Notes: a model not told the origin generated them from the sequence alone. A DNA stretch of 64,000 nt from Williamsia limnetica (GCF_003217475.1 NZ_QJSP01000011.1:186001-250000), one strand, 5' to 3'; counted from the first letter of the stretch, positions 1 to 10,538 are shown. Made by a program: numbers and translations.

Positions 1-1
1 T

Positions 2-241
2 CCTCGAGGCCAGACAACCACTCTTGCGGACTTGACAGAAAAAGCTGGAGCCGCCACGGTTGTCGACTACTACGGTATCTCCGTTGAAGGCGCACCCGAT
101 ACCATCGCGAACATCGACAATGTCTCCTTCAATGGCTGCACCACGAACTTCAAGTTCGTCGGCTCGTCAGAAGAGGGCGGCTCAAATGGCTCACTCGGCG
201 GCTTCGGACTGGCCAGCCTGATCCCGGGTCTGCCCAGCTGA
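2..241 (+). CDS. C-terminal end of an exported or surface protein (partial)
   Basis: The reading frame is open from the window edge to a TGA, so only the last 79 residues are present and no internal start is convincing. The segment has the look of the end of a beta-rich extracellular domain: it contains NIDNVSFNG, a turn-rich aromatic stretch such as found in jelly-roll domains of secreted glycosidases, then a Gly/Ser-rich tail (EEGGSNGSLGGFG) ending in a hydrophobic LIPGLPS. The protein is not recognised and its function cannot be given; extracellular location is inferred from composition only. A hairpin terminator follows 24 bases after the stop. Confidence 0.55.
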   Translation, partial: PRGQTTTLADLTEKAGAATVVDYYGISVEGAPDTIANIDNVSFNGCTTNFKFVGSSEEGGSNGSLGGFGLASLIPGLPS

Positions 242-264
242 CGCTGGTCGACCCTCTCCCTCGG

Positions 265-292
265 ATGCCCCTGCCGATCACGGTGGGGGCAT
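265..292 (+). terminator. Rho-independent-like hairpin after the first gene
   Basis: A 12-bp stem (two G-U pairs, loop ATCA) joins ATGCCCCTGCCG to CGGTGGGGGCAT, 24 bases after the stop of the partial gene. There is no strong U-run, as is usual in actinobacteria. Confidence 0.65.
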
Positions 293-429
293 TCGTCTGT
301 CTAAATGTCGATTTCCGTCTCATCTTGCGACTCCACTCCATCCTGACCTCAATGCCTGGAGAGTAGTGCTGCTGCGCAACTACGATTTCAGGTGAGCGTT
401 CTGGTGGATGACGAGAATGGAGTAGCGCA

Positions 430-753
430 GTGATTTTCATCGTGGTCAAGTTCCAGGTGAAGCCCGAGTGGACCGATCGTTGGTTGGATCTCGTCGGCCC
501 GTTCACGCAGGCAACCCGCGCTGAGCCGGGCAACAAGTGGTTCGACTGGTCGCGCAGCGTCGATGATCCGAACGAGTTCGTCCTGGTCGAGGCCTTCGAA
601 GACGATGCCGCAGGGCCGCACGTCAACAGCGACCATTTCAAGAAGGCGACGCAAGAGGAGATGCCACAGGCTCTGGTGTCGACGCCGAAGATCATCAGTC
701 ACACGATCGACGCCGACGACTGGTCGGCGATGGGCGAGATCACCATCAACTGA
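430..753 (+). CDS. Antibiotic biosynthesis monooxygenase (ABM/YgiN-like) domain protein
   Basis: A 107-residue single-domain protein. The start MIFIVVKFQVKPEWTDRW, the central NSDHFKK, and the closing I-S-H-T segment fit the dimeric ferredoxin-like ABM fold found in YgiN quinol monooxygenases and related small oxygenases that work without metal or flavin. In that family the substrate is usually a quinol or polycyclic aromatic; it cannot be told from this sequence. The GTG start is chosen because GGAG lies seven bases upstream. It stands alone, convergent with the MetE-like gene, and the two share the bidirectional terminator at 782-819. Confidence 0.75.
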   Translation: MIFIVVKFQVKPEWTDRWLDLVGPFTQATRAEPGNKWFDWSRSVDDPNEFVLVEAFEDDAAGPHVNSDHFKKATQEEMPQALVSTPKIISHTIDADDWSAMGEITIN

Positions 754-781
754 CGGGTGACCCACGAGTTCGCGCCGCTTG

Positions 782-819
782 CGTGCGTACGCGCCTGTTG
801 CACCTGGCGCGTACGCGCG
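782..819. terminator. Bidirectional terminator between convergent genes
   Basis: A 14-bp stem with one G-U pair joins CGTGCGTACGCGCC to GGCGCGTACGCGCG around a 10-base loop. It lies between the stops of the ABM gene (plus) and the MetE-like gene (minus), so it can serve both. Confidence 0.7.
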
Positions 820-834
820 GAGGTGGCGCGAATT

Positions 835-3138
835 TCAGCTGGGCGGGTGGACTTCGATCCTGCGACGCTGCCGGCGCGCGGCAGCGACCATGTTGCGCAG
901 CGCCGGCTCGAGTTGCCAATAGTGCCTGGTCTTGAGGCCACCGTCGGGGTTGACCCACAACCGATCCGATCCGACCGCAGCGGCGGCGCGCTGGATGCGT
1001 TCATCGATCTCGTCGATGTCGGGAATCGCGGCGCTACGACTCTCGTACACCCCCGGCCCGACCCCACGTTTGATCGCTGTTCCTGAACTCGTTATCTGAT
1101 CGAGCACCCAGTCGATGGAGCGAGTCGCCACGATCGACGTCACATCGGAGTCGAGGGCGTCGAACGCCTCCACCACCTTCGGGATGCTCGAATACCCGAG
1201 ATGGGCGTGGATCTGGGTCTCCGTTCTCGCGACGCCGACAGCCAGCTTGAACGCGTCCACCGCCCAGTCGAGATACCCGGCGCGGCCCCGCTCGCGTAGC
1301 GGCAGCAGCTCCCGGATGGACGGCTCGTCGACCTGAATGATCTTGATGCCTGCCCTTTCCAGATCTGCGACCTCGTCGCGGACCGCCAAGGCCAGTTGTT
1401 CTGCGGTCTCGTACAGTGGCTGATCTTGTCGGACAAATGATCTCGCCAGCATCGTCACCGGGCCGGTCAGGATGCCCTTGACAGGCTTGTCGGTCAACGA
1501 CTGCGCGTAGCTGATCCACTCCACGGTCATCGGGCTCTTGCGTTTGATGTCTCCGTACAGGATCGGCGGTCGCACACAGCGGGAGCCGTACGACTGGACC
1601 CAGCCGAAACGCGTTGCGACATAACCGTCCATCAGCTCGGCGAAGTACTGGATCATGTCATTCCGCTCGACCTCACCATGAACAAGGACGTCGAGGCCGA
1701 TGTCCTCCTGAAGGTCGATCACGCGCTTGATCTCGTCGAGCAGCAGTTGCCGGTACTCGTCCCAGGTCAACCGGTCTTGACCGTACTCATACCGGGCCTG
1801 CCGAATTTCTGCCGTCTGCGGAAATGACCCCAGGGTGCACGTCGGCACCGCAGGTAATCCGAGCACCTGCTGTTGCGCCTTGCGCCGAACCTCGTACGGC
1901 GCTCGCTCACGCTGATCGGGCCGGATTGCCGAAACACGCTGGCGTACCTCGTGCTTCAACGTGAAGTGCACCGAAGTCGGACGGGCTGACCAACGCTCGG
2001 GAGCCCCGTGGGTGACGGCCTTCGCCAGCGCCACGACCTCACCGACTTTTTGCTTGGCGAACGCGAGGCGGTCAGCGACATCACCCGGAATGTCATATTC
2101 GATGAGTAGATCGACCGGCACGTGCAGCAGGCTGCACGACGTCGACACCACCACATCGGGAATCACGGATTTGATGGCGAGTAGATGGTCGAGCGTCTGG
2201 GACTTGTCGGCCTTCCATACGTTGCGTCCGTTGATGACACCGGCATACAGACGCTTTCGTTTGAGCCCCGGGACCTTCGCGAGATCTGCCGCACTGATCG
2301 GCTCGGACACCAGGTCCAGCCCGATCGCCTCGATCTGGGTTCCGGCCAGTATCGGCAGCGCCGCTCCGAGATCGCCGTACTGTCCGGTCACAAGCAGACG
2401 CGGCCGCTGACTGACGGCGGACAGCGCGTCATAGACGGTCCCGAGCAACCTGAGTTCCTCGTCGGTACGGTCGCCGGTGAATGCCGGTTCATCCAGTTGG
2501 ATGCACTTGGCACCCTGGGCGGCGAGTTCTTTGAAGAGTTGCAGGTACGCAGGGATCAACTCGTCGATCTTGTCGATCGGCGAGAAGTCCTCGGCCGCAA
2601 CGGGACCGGTTGCAGACAGCAGGAGAAGCGAGATGGGGCCGAGCACCACGGGACGCAACTCGATGCCCTGTGCCTTGGCCCTGGTGTGTTCGGCCAACAA
2701 GGATTCGGCGTGCAGGGAGAACGTGGTGTCCGAGTCGATCTCGGGCTGCCGGTAGTGATAGTTGGTTCCGAAGAACTTCACCAGCTCCAGCGGAGGGACG
2801 TCGGGATTGCCGCGGACCATCGCGAAGTAGAAGTCCAACGGGTGCAGTTCGGGTTCGAGCGCCGCGAAACGGCGTGGCACAGCCCCGAACATCAGCGCGT
2901 TGTCGAGGACGTGATCGTAGAACGAGAAGGTGTTGCCCGGCACCTGTTCGAGCCCGGTGGCTGCGAGTTCCTGCCAGGTGTCGTCTTGCAGGTGCCGCCC
3001 GACGGCGATCAGCTCGTGGACGGAACCGCCCAGATGCCAATATTTCTCGAGCGCTCGCTTGAGTTCGCGCCGAGCACCGATGCGCGGATACCCCAGAATC
3101 GAGGATCCGTATTCGATCGTCTCCCCCGGGCTGGTCAT
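835..3138 (-). CDS. metE: MetE-like cobalamin-independent methionine synthase homologue lacking three zinc ligands
   Basis: The 767-residue protein has the length and double-barrel layout of MetE, which moves a methyl group from 5-methyltetrahydrofolate polyglutamate to homocysteine. Substrate-side motifs remain: TLGSFPQT, HGEVERNDM and IQVDEPSIRE. The zinc site does not. Escherichia coli MetE uses His641, Cys643, Glu665 and Cys726. Here the equivalents read H646, G648 (in AHLGYS), V670 (in SIVATRS) and G733 (in NPDGGLKTR). The three codons (GGG at 1195-1197, GTG at 1129-1131, GGT at 940-942) are unambiguous. The frame is otherwise intact, so this is not simple decay. The ATG at 3138 lies 13 bases after the fadB2 stop, so the two are probably co-transcribed; no cobalamin riboswitch can lie between them. 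The upstream in-frame extension only shadows fadB2. Normal catalysis is doubtful. Confidence 0.85.
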   Translation of the reverse strand: MTSPGETIEYGSSILGYPRIGARRELKRALEKYWHLGGSVHELIAVGRHLQDDTWQELAATGLEQVPGNTFSFYDHVLDNALMFGAVPRRFAALEPELHPLDFYFAMVRGNPDVPPLELVKFFGTNYHYRQPEIDSDTTFSLHAESLLAEHTRAKAQGIELRPVVLGPISLLLLSATGPVAAEDFSPIDKIDELIPAYLQLFKELAAQGAKCIQLDEPAFTGDRTDEELRLLGTVYDALSAVSQRPRLLVTGQYGDLGAALPILAGTQIEAIGLDLVSEPISAADLAKVPGLKRKRLYAGVINGRNVWKADKSQTLDHLLAIKSVIPDVVVSTSCSLLHVPVDLLIEYDIPGDVADRLAFAKQKVGEVVALAKAVTHGAPERWSARPTSVHFTLKHEVRQRVSAIRPDQRERAPYEVRRKAQQQVLGLPAVPTCTLGSFPQTAEIRQARYEYGQDRLTWDEYRQLLLDEIKRVIDLQEDIGLDVLVHGEVERNDMIQYFAELMDGYVATRFGWVQSYGSRCVRPPILYGDIKRKSPMTVEWISYAQSLTDKPVKGILTGPVTMLARSFVRQDQPLYETAEQLALAVRDEVADLERAGIKIIQVDEPSIRELLPLRERGRAGYLDWAVDAFKLAVGVARTETQIHAHLGYSSIPKVVEAFDALDSDVTSIVATRSIDWVLDQITSSGTAIKRGVGPGVYESRSAAIPDIDEIDERIQRAAAAVGSDRLWVNPDGGLKTRHYWQLEPALRNMVAAARRQRRRIEVHPPS

Positions 3139-3151
3139 GTTCTCGTCCGGC

Positions 3152-4045
<894 letters not shown>

Positions 4046-4183
4046 AACAAGCTCCTAAAAACAACGAGCACAACATCTTTGAACAAAGAAGCCAAGAACC
4101 GAAATCTTTGAACCAAAAGCAACCAACACAAAAAGGTGATGAAGAGGGTAACCCTTGTGGGGTACGCCCAGAACTCACCTGAA

Positions 4184-4228
4184 ACAAGCAGGCGGCCCGC
4201 AACGGTAGTCGCGGACCGCCTGACTTGT
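4184..4228 (-). terminator. Hairpin downstream of aceA
   Basis: ACAAGCAGGCGGCCCGC pairs with GCGGACCGCCTGACTTGT, with one bulge and one wobble, 25 bases past the aceA stop. On the minus strand a short TTT follows. It would stop or reduce transcription from aceA into fadB2. Confidence 0.6.
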
Positions 4229-4252
4229 TCGCTTAAGTCCCGGAGAGGCGGC

Positions 4253-5548
4253 TCAGTGGAATTGGCCCTCTTCGGTGGAACCGGCCAGCGAGGTGGTGCT
4301 GCTGGTCGGGTCAACCGTGGTGGCGATGTTGTCGAAGTAGCCTGCGCCGACCTCACGCTGGTGCTTGACGGCGGTGAAGCCGCGCTCGTCGGCTGCCTTG
4401 AACTCGCGGTTCTGTAGGTCGACGAATGCCGTCATCTGCTCGCGGGCGTAGCCCCAGGCAAGATCGAACATTCCGTAGTTGAGCGAGTGGAATCCGGCCA
4501 GGGTGATGAACTGGAAGGTGAATCCCATTGCGCCGAGCTCGTTCTGGAACTTGGCGATGGTGGAGTCGTCGAGGTGCTTGCTCCAGTTGAACGACGGGCT
4601 GCAGTTGTACGAGAGCAGCTGGTCGGGGAACTCGCTCTTGACGGCCTCGGCGAACTTACGAGCCAGTTCGAGGTCGGGGGTGCCGGTCTCCATCCAGATC
4701 ATGTCGGCGTACGGCGCGTAGGACTTGGCGCGAGCGATGCAGGGCTCGATGCCGTTCTTCACGTGGTAGTAGCCCTCGGCGGTGCGCTCGCCGGTGACGA
4801 ACTGCTTGTCACGGTCGTCGACGTCGGAGGTGATGAGCGTGGCGGCCTCGGCATCGGTACGGGCGATGACGACGGTCGGCACGTTGGCGACGTCGGCTGC
4901 GAGGCGAGCGGAGCTCAGGGTGCGGATGTGCTGCTGGGTGGGGATGAGCACCTTGCCACCGAGGTGGCCGCACTTCTTCTCCGAGGCGAGCTGATCTTCC
5001 CAGTGGGTGCCTGCGGCACCCGCTGCGATCATGGCCTTCTGCAGCTCGTAGACGTTGAGGGCGCCACCGAAGCCGGCTTCGCCGTCGGCCACGATCGGGA
5101 CAACCCAGTTGTCGACGGTGTTGTCGTTCTCGACTCGGGCGATCTCGTCGGCACGCAGGAGTGCGTTGTTGATGCGACGGACGACCGACGGCACCGAGTT
5201 CGCGGGGTACAGCGACTGGTCCGGGTAGGTGTGGCCCGAGAGGTTCGCATCGCCGGCGACCTGCCAGCCGGAGAGGTACACAGCCTTCAGTCCGGCGCGA
5301 ACCTGCTGCACGGCCTGGTTACCGGTGAGTGCACCGAGTGCGTTGATGTAGCTGCCGTCTCCGGCGTTGACGCCCTCCCAGAGGATTTCTGCGCCGCGGC
5401 GGGCGAGGGTCTGCTCCTCGACGACGCTGCCCTGCAGGTTCTCGACCGACTCCGCGCTGTAATCGCGGGTGATGCCCTTCCAGCGGGGGTTGGTGTCCCA
5501 ATCCTGCTGGATCTCTGCTGCGGTACGTGGTTTTCCGACGGTGCTCAT
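4253..5548 (-). CDS. aceA: Isocitrate lyase
   Basis: The enzyme splits isocitrate into glyoxylate and succinate, the first step of the glyoxylate shunt, needed on acetate, fatty acids and products of alkane oxidation. The 431-residue protein carries the signature KKCGH (about residue 193-197, with the catalytic cysteine), the metal-binding region around GEAGFGG, and [10 protein letters not shown] near residue 315. The start at [10 protein letters not shown] is chosen because GGAG sits eight bases upstream and it matches family length; a longer in-frame extension has no support. RamB, the regulator of this gene in mycobacteria and corynebacteria, is encoded 1.3 kb away, and a RamB-like site lies in the leader. 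Confidence 0.97.
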   Translation of the reverse strand: MSTVGKPRTAAEIQQDWDTNPRWKGITRDYSAESVENLQGSVVEEQTLARRGAEILWEGVNAGDGSYINALGALTGNQAVQQVRAGLKAVYLSGWQVAGDANLSGHTYPDQSLYPANSVPSVVRRINNALLRADEIARVENDNTVDNWVVPIVADGEAGFGGALNVYELQKAMIAAGAAGTHWEDQLASEKKCGHLGGKVLIPTQQHIRTLSSARLAADVANVPTVVIARTDAEAATLITSDVDDRDKQFVTGERTAEGYYHVKNGIEPCIARAKSYAPYADMIWMETGTPDLELARKFAEAVKSEFPDQLLSYNCSPSFNWSKHLDDSTIAKFQNELGAMGFTFQFITLAGFHSLNYGMFDLAWGYAREQMTAFVDLQNREFKAADERGFTAVKHQREVGAGYFDNIATTVDPTSSTTSLAGSTEEGQFH

Positions 5549-5970
5549 ATTTCGCGCTCCATATTCGTTGAGCCTGTGCTGTGTGGCCGCCCCACTCCCA
5601 AGGCTCCGGAGTCGGGCCGAACCATATCGGGGCGAATTAGCAATTTCTTCACTCCGGCTAGGCGGTGCCTGTACTGAGAGTGCCACACACAAACCTGCAG
5701 GTCCACACGTTGTGAATGTGAATTCGGGCTATTTTTCGCAGCCCTGTTGCTAAGTTTGCGAACATTCGCGTGTGAACAACTCGGATTTTCTTACTGGCGA
5801 GTACGCAAAAAGTACGCGCGTACTGCATGTTTGCGCGGCGGTCCAATTCAGCCGTTCGCGCCCTGTTGGCGGCACCGAGCGGTCACACAGATCCACCGAA
5901 CCGATCTCAAAAGTGGCCACCATCACATCACTGGCACGCGGCAGGCGCCGGCGGACCGACCCCTGTGTCG
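5549..5970 (-). promoter_or_regulatory. aceA control region with a candidate RamB box at 5752-5763
   Basis: This 422-base gap has no gene. AAGTTTGCGAAC at 5752-5763 fits the RamB recognition pattern known from corynebacteria (an A/T-rich flank around TTTGC). A weaker ATGTTTGCGC occurs near 5827-5836. The gap is also AT-richer than its surroundings. RamB control is inferred from the site and the adjacent ramB gene; the exact promoter is not assigned. Confidence 0.5.
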
Positions 5971-6693
5971 CTATTCGGCCGCTCCGGCGACCTTTGCCAC
6001 GGCGCGGGCGAACAGCTCCGCGAACGCCGCATCCGTGAGGCCGTCCTGGGTCGAGACGGCCACGAGCTGAACGGTGACCCCGTCGACGACGGCATACCCG
6101 GCAAGCGTCTGCGCCGCCGCAGTCTTGCCACCGGGGTAGGTCGTCGTGGCGACAGACTTGACCAGCACAGACAGGGAGGTCGGCAGAGGTGGAGGACTGA
6201 GCCGCTGATTCTCGGTGACCACAGTCGTTCCGGCCGTGCTCCCGGTGGTGACGGTGATCGTCACACGAGCGCACTCCCCTGTGTTCACGCGTATGTCGGC
6301 ATCGATGTCCCGCGACACGGTGGTGACCAGCTCGATGATGCTGTTGCCCGACGACGTCTGCCAGGCGGAGAGCGCCGCGTTCGACGGATCGAGTTGCTCG
6401 TTCAGGGTTACGTCCGCGGTCGGGCGGCACCGGGACGGATCGAACTGTGCGGTGGAGGCCGCCGCCAGTGCGGCCGCGTTCTGTTCTCGCATGTCGGCGA
6501 TGCCGAGTTCGGCGCGCTGATAGCCCGACGGGAACTCGCGGGCAGGCAACAGCGCACCCGCGGGGGTGAACGGCCCGGGCTGCGACGACGACGAAGGCGC
6601 AGGGTCTGCGTCGGCCCCACACGCGCTGCTCACCAGGCATACGGTCGCCAAGACGATCACCGGGACACCCACCCGCTTGCGCAGCATCCCCAC
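5971..6693 (-). CDS. Putative lipoprotein
   Basis: A 240-residue protein with a classic lipoprotein signal: basic MGMLRKR, a hydrophobic stretch, and lipobox VSSAC with the acylated cysteine near residue 26, followed by a Ser/Pro-rich linker. The mature part is Ala/Thr-rich and has two further cysteines (SRC and GEC), which could form a disulfide outside the membrane. Size and layout recall the PknH-type extracellular sensor folds of mycobacterial lipoproteins, but the match is weak and no function is assigned. It is divergent from ramB (107 bases between starts) and upstream of aceA on the same strand. Confidence 0.7.
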   Translation of the reverse strand: MGMLRKRVGVPVIVLATVCLVSSACGADADPAPSSSSQPGPFTPAGALLPAREFPSGYQRAELGIADMREQNAAALAAASTAQFDPSRCRPTADVTLNEQLDPSNAALSAWQTSSGNSIIELVTTVSRDIDADIRVNTGECARVTITVTTGSTAGTTVVTENQRLSPPPLPTSLSVLVKSVATTTYPGGKTAAAQTLAGYAVVDGVTVQLVAVSTQDGLTDAAFAELFARAVAKVAGAAE

Positions 6694-6800
6694 AGCCTAG
6701 ACACGGCAGCACCACGAGCGGATCAGCCCACACTCGGTGGTGATCGCCCCCGAACCGGGCAACTGCCAGGTGGACCACTCGATCCGCCTACCCTGGTGGA

Positions 6801-8210
6801 ATGTCCAAGACCTACGTCGGCGGTCGCCTCCGCCAGCTGCGCTCGGAGCGCGGTATGTCGCAGGTGGCGCTGGCCCAGTCCCTGGCGATCTCTCCGTCGT
6901 ATCTCAACCAGATCGAGCACGACGCCCGGCCGCTGTCCGTGCCGGTGCTACTCAGGATCAGCGAGGTGTTCGGTGTCGACACCTCGTTCTTCGACTCCCA
7001 GGACGATGCTCGCCTGATCGCCGAGATGCGCGAGGTGGTGATGGACGAGGACGTCGACGTCACCGCTGATCCCCAGGAGATCAGCGACCTCGTCGCCAGT
7101 CACCCCGAACTGGCGAAGGCAATGGTCAACCTGCACCGCCGGTACCGGATCGCCACGGATCAACTCGCGGCGGCGACGGACGAGCGCGGCGACGGCAGCA
7201 TGCGCGGGTCCATCTCGGCGCCGCACGAAGAGGTCCGTGACTACTTCTATCAACGACACAACTATCTCCATGAACTCGATACCGCAGCCGAAGAGCTCAC
7301 CACTCGGATGCGGATTCATTCCGGTGATGTCCGCAGCGAGATCGCCGATCGACTCCAGACCGTCCACGGAGTTCAGATCGTGCGACGAGTCGATCTGGGC
7401 GACACGGTGCTGCACCGCTTCGATCCGGAGACCCGGCGTCTGGAGATTTCCGGCCACCTCTCTCAGGGGCAGCGGGTGTTCAAACTCGCCGCCGAACTGG
7501 GTTACCTCGAATGCGGGGACCTGATGAAGCAGATGGCTGACGAGGGCAACTTCACCACCGAGGAGGCGCGCGCGCTGGCCTTGCTCGGCATGGCCAACTA
7601 CTACGCTGCCGCCGCAGTACTCCCCTACGCCCAGTTCCACGGCGCTGCAGAGGATTATCGCTACGACATCGAGCGTCTGTCCGCGTTCTACGCAGTGTCC
7701 TACGAGACCGTGTGTCACCGGCTGTCAACGCTCCAGCGGCCCAATTTGCGCGGTGTACCGTTCACATTCGTCCGGGTCGACCGGGCGGGCAACATGTCGA
7801 AACGCCAGTCCGCCACCGGTTTCCATTTCTCCAGCAGCGGCGGTACCTGCCCTCTCTGGAATGTGTACGAGACCTTCGGATCCCCCGGCAAGATCCAGAC
7901 CCAGATCGCACAGATGCCCGACGGCCGGAACTATCTGTGGGTGGCGCGGACCGTCGAGCGCCGCGCCGCGCGATATGGCCAGCCCGGTAAGACCTTCGCG
8001 ATCGGACTCGGATGCGAGCAACGCCACGCAGCACGGCTGGTCTACTCCGACGGACTCGAGATCGGACCGCAGGCGAACGTCACGCTCATCGGTGCCGGCT
8101 GCCGGGTCTGCGAACGGGTCAATTGCCCTCAGCGCGCTTTCCCTGCCCTCGGCGCCAAACTCGACATCGACGAGCACCGCAGTACGGTGTCGCCGTACCT
8201 GGTGCGGTGA
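6801..8210 (+). CDS. ramB: RamB-family regulator of acetate/glyoxylate metabolism
   Basis: A 469-residue regulator with an N-terminal Cro/XRE helix-turn-helix (residues about 8-62; GMSQVALAQSLAISPSYLNQIE), a central ImmA/IrrE-like domain without the zinc HExxH motif, and a C-terminal DUF2083-type region with a cysteine cluster (GCRVCERVNCPQRAFP) near residue 440. This is the layout of RamB (Rv0465c), which binds upstream of isocitrate lyase and other acetate genes. Its position next to aceA and fadB2 supports the call. The leader shared with the divergent lipoprotein gene is only 107 bases. Confidence 0.92.
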   Translation: MSKTYVGGRLRQLRSERGMSQVALAQSLAISPSYLNQIEHDARPLSVPVLLRISEVFGVDTSFFDSQDDARLIAEMREVVMDEDVDVTADPQEISDLVASHPELAKAMVNLHRRYRIATDQLAAATDERGDGSMRGSISAPHEEVRDYFYQRHNYLHELDTAAEELTTRMRIHSGDVRSEIADRLQTVHGVQIVRRVDLGDTVLHRFDPETRRLEISGHLSQGQRVFKLAAELGYLECGDLMKQMADEGNFTTEEARALALLGMANYYAAAAVLPYAQFHGAAEDYRYDIERLSAFYAVSYETVCHRLSTLQRPNLRGVPFTFVRVDRAGNMSKRQSATGFHFSSSGGTCPLWNVYETFGSPGKIQTQIAQMPDGRNYLWVARTVERRAARYGQPGKTFAIGLGCEQRHAARLVYSDGLEIGPQANVTLIGAGCRVCERVNCPQRAFPALGAKLDIDEHRSTVSPYLVR

Positions 8211-8238
8211 CGCCCGGGGTCCCGGCCGCACACGATGC

Positions 8239-9042
8239 TCACACCGGATCGAGGAGCCGACGCAAGAATTGCTTCGTCCGAGCATGTTTCGGGTTGCCGA
8301 TGACCTCGGCGGGCGTGCCCTTCTCCAAGACGGTCCCACCGTCGGCGAACAGGACCTGATTTGCCACCTTCTGCGCGAAGCGGATCTCATGGGTCACCAC
8401 GACCATCGTCCAGCCCTGCGTCGCAAGATCTCTCATGACCTCGAGAACCTCACCGACCAGTTCGGGATCGAGCGCAGAGGTCGGTTCGTCGAACAACATC
8501 AGCAGCGGTTTCAGGGCGAGCGCCCGCGCGATACCCACCCGCTGCTGCTGCCCGCCGGACAGTTGGTGTGGGTACTGGTCCCGCTTCTCGGCCAGCCCCA
8601 CCTGGCGAAGGAGTTCCTCGGCCTCGACCACGAGTTCGTCGCGACCGCGCTTCTGCACGATGAGCGGGCCCTCGAGAATGTTCTCGATCACGGTTTTGTG
8701 TGGAAAGAGGTTGTGTCCTTGGAAGACCATCCCACTCTGCGCCTGATAGCGCTTGAGCAGGGTCCGCGGGACCGGACGTGCGGAGAAGTCGACGGCGCCG
8801 TCACCGATCGTGATCTCGCCGGCGTCCGGCACATCGAGCGCATTGAGGCACCGGAGGATCGTTGTCTTACCCGATCCGGACGGGCCGATGATGGTGGTCA
8901 CCGAACCCGACGGCACGGTGAAGTCGATGCCGCGAAGGACATGGTTGTCGCCGAACGACTTCTGCAGCCCAGAGACCGTGACCAGGTCGGGGGCCGACGG
9001 GGTGGGTGCGGATTTGCTCAGGGATGCGTGAGTATCGGTCAT
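8239..9042 (-). CDS. Polar amino acid ABC transporter ATP-binding protein
   Basis: A 267-residue ATPase of the GlnQ/HisP class. It has Walker A GPSGSGKTT (about residues 54-62), Q-loop FQGHNLFPH, signature LSGGQQQRV, Walker B LLMLFDEPTSALDP and the switch histidine in VVTHE. It energises uptake by the permease gene upstream, whose stop codon overlaps its ATG by four bases, so the two are translationally coupled. The substrate is probably a polar amino acid (cystine is a fair guess from the binding domain). Confidence 0.9.
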   Translation of the reverse strand: MTDTHASLSKSAPTPSAPDLVTVSGLQKSFGDNHVLRGIDFTVPSGSVTTIIGPSGSGKTTILRCLNALDVPDAGEITIGDGAVDFSARPVPRTLLKRYQAQSGMVFQGHNLFPHKTVIENILEGPLIVQKRGRDELVVEAEELLRQVGLAEKRDQYPHQLSGGQQQRVGIARALALKPLLMLFDEPTSALDPELVGEVLEVMRDLATQGWTMVVVTHEIRFAQKVANQVLFADGGTVLEKGTPAEVIGNPKHARTKQFLRRLLDPV

Positions 9043-10538
9043 TTCGCAACATACCTATCCAGTCGGACTTCGAGACGGCCCTGGAACGAGGACAGAATCA
9101 GGCACACAACCCAGTAGTACACCGCAGCCGTGCCGTAGAGGGCGAAGAATTCGAACGTCGGTGCCGCTGCGATCTGTGCGGTCCGCAGCAGTTCGGTGAC
9201 CAAGATCGTCGACGCCAGCGAGGTGTCCTTCACCAGCGAGATCAAGGTGTTCGACAGCGGCGGGACCGCAGTGCGCAGGGCCTGCGGCAAGATGATGCGA
9301 CGCAGGGCCGTTGCGTAGTTCATCCCGATCGTCTCTGCGGCTTCCCATTGGCCCTTGGGGACACTGTTGATCGCCGACCGGATGATCTCGGCAGCGTAGC
9401 CGCCGACGTTGAGACTGAAGGCGATTGCCGCCGCAGGGAAAGGGTTGATCAGGATGTTCAGCTCGGGCAGCGCGTAGAAGATGATGAACAACTGCACCAG
9501 CAACGGGGTGCCGCGGATGACCGAGATGTAGAAGCGGGCAACCGACGACAGGGCTCGGTTCTTCGACATCCGGGCCAGCGCAACGCCCAGTGCGATGATC
9601 AAGCCGAAGAAGAAGCTGACTGCGGTGAGCGGCAGCGTCACGGTCAACGTCGCTTTGAGCATCGGCCACAGGTTGTCGGCAATCAGGTCCCACGTGCTCG
9701 GGGCCGTCTTGGGCTCGGAGGTGCCGGCCGCGTTCGCCTTCAGATACTGCTGCGAGATCCTCTCGAGCGTCCCGTCGGCCTTCAGGACGTCCAGGGCCCC
9801 GTTGATCTCGTCCATCAGGCCGCTGTCCTTGCGGGCGGCGAAGGCCTGCTCGCTGCGTTCGCCGATGTTCGCGGCGATCTTGATGCTCGTGTCGCCGGTT
9901 GTCGCCTGATAGGCCAGCACCGAGAGGCTGTCGTTGACGGTTGCCTGAACCCGACCCTGGTTGAGCAATTTGATCGCCTGGGTGAAACCTTCGACCGCCT
10001 CGACGTTCGCACCCGCCGCGGCCGCCACCTGCGCCCAGTTGCTGGTCGAGGACTGGGCCGTCGTCTTGCCCGCGAGGTCGGCCAGCGAGGTGATCGAGTT
10101 GTCGTCGGCCCTGGTCACGATGACGCCCTCGCCGATCGCGTACGGCTGCGACAGGTCGTATTTGGCCTTGCGCTCGTCGGTGATCGTGACCTGATTGGCG
10201 ACGACGTCGAACCGATCGGCCTCCAGTGCGGCGAAGATCGAGTCGAAGGGGGTCTCCACGAACTCGACGTCGAGGTCGAGTTCGTCCGCGACAGCCCGTG
10301 CCACGTCGATGTCGTAGCCGACCAGCTCGTTGGTCGCCGAGTCGTGATAGCTGAACGGCGCGTACGTACCCTCGGTGCCGACCCGGAGCACGCCGGACTT
10401 CTCGACCTTGTCGAACCCGGTGGGGCCCTCGCCCCCACCGCATGCGGCCAGTGTCAGCAAGGCCAGGATGCCGGCCACCACCACCATCAGTATTCGCCGC
10501 ACCGGCTGCTCCGCTCCAGGGTCGTTCGGATCGTCCAA
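9039..10538 (-). CDS. Fused substrate-binding protein and permease of an amino acid ABC transporter
   Basis: One 499-residue chain joins two parts that are normally separate. Residues about 33-265 are a family 3 solute-binding domain (GTEGTYAPFSYHD, GYDIDVARAVADEL, DVVANQVTIT) of the cystine/FliY branch. Residues about 285-499 are a HisM-type permease with membrane helices and the EAA-like loop around GQWEAAETIGMN. A lipobox-like LLTLAAC precedes the binding domain, so the chain is anchored or crosses there. The ATPase gene follows with a four-base overlap. Fusions of this kind occur in several Gram-positive families. It is divergent from the CMD gene. Confidence 0.88.
   Translation of the reverse strand: MDDPNDPGAEQPVRRILMVVVAGILALLTLAACGGGEGPTGFDKVEKSGVLRVGTEGTYAPFSYHDSATNELVGYDIDVARAVADELDLDVEFVETPFDSIFAALEADRFDVVANQVTITDERKAKYDLSQPYAIGEGVIVTRADDNSITSLADLAGKTTAQSSTSNWAQVAAAAGANVEAVEGFTQAIKLLNQGRVQATVNDSLSVLAYQATTGDTSIKIAANIGERSEQAFAARKDSGLMDEINGALDVLKADGTLERISQQYLKANAAGTSEPKTAPSTWDLIADNLWPMLKATLTVTLPLTAVSFFFGLIIALGVALARMSKNRALSSVARFYISVIRGTPLLVQLFIIFYALPELNILINPFPAAAIAFSLNVGGYAAEIIRSAINSVPKGQWEAAETIGMNYATALRRIILPQALRTAVPPLSNTLISLVKDTSLASTILVTELLRTAQIAAAPTFEFFALYGTAAVYYWVVCLILSSFQGRLEVRLDRYVAK

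Noticed and set aside
3139-3151. Cobalamin riboswitch controlling the MetE-like gene
   Set aside because: Only 13 bases separate it from fadB2, and the aceA-fadB2 gap shows only a terminator-like hairpin.
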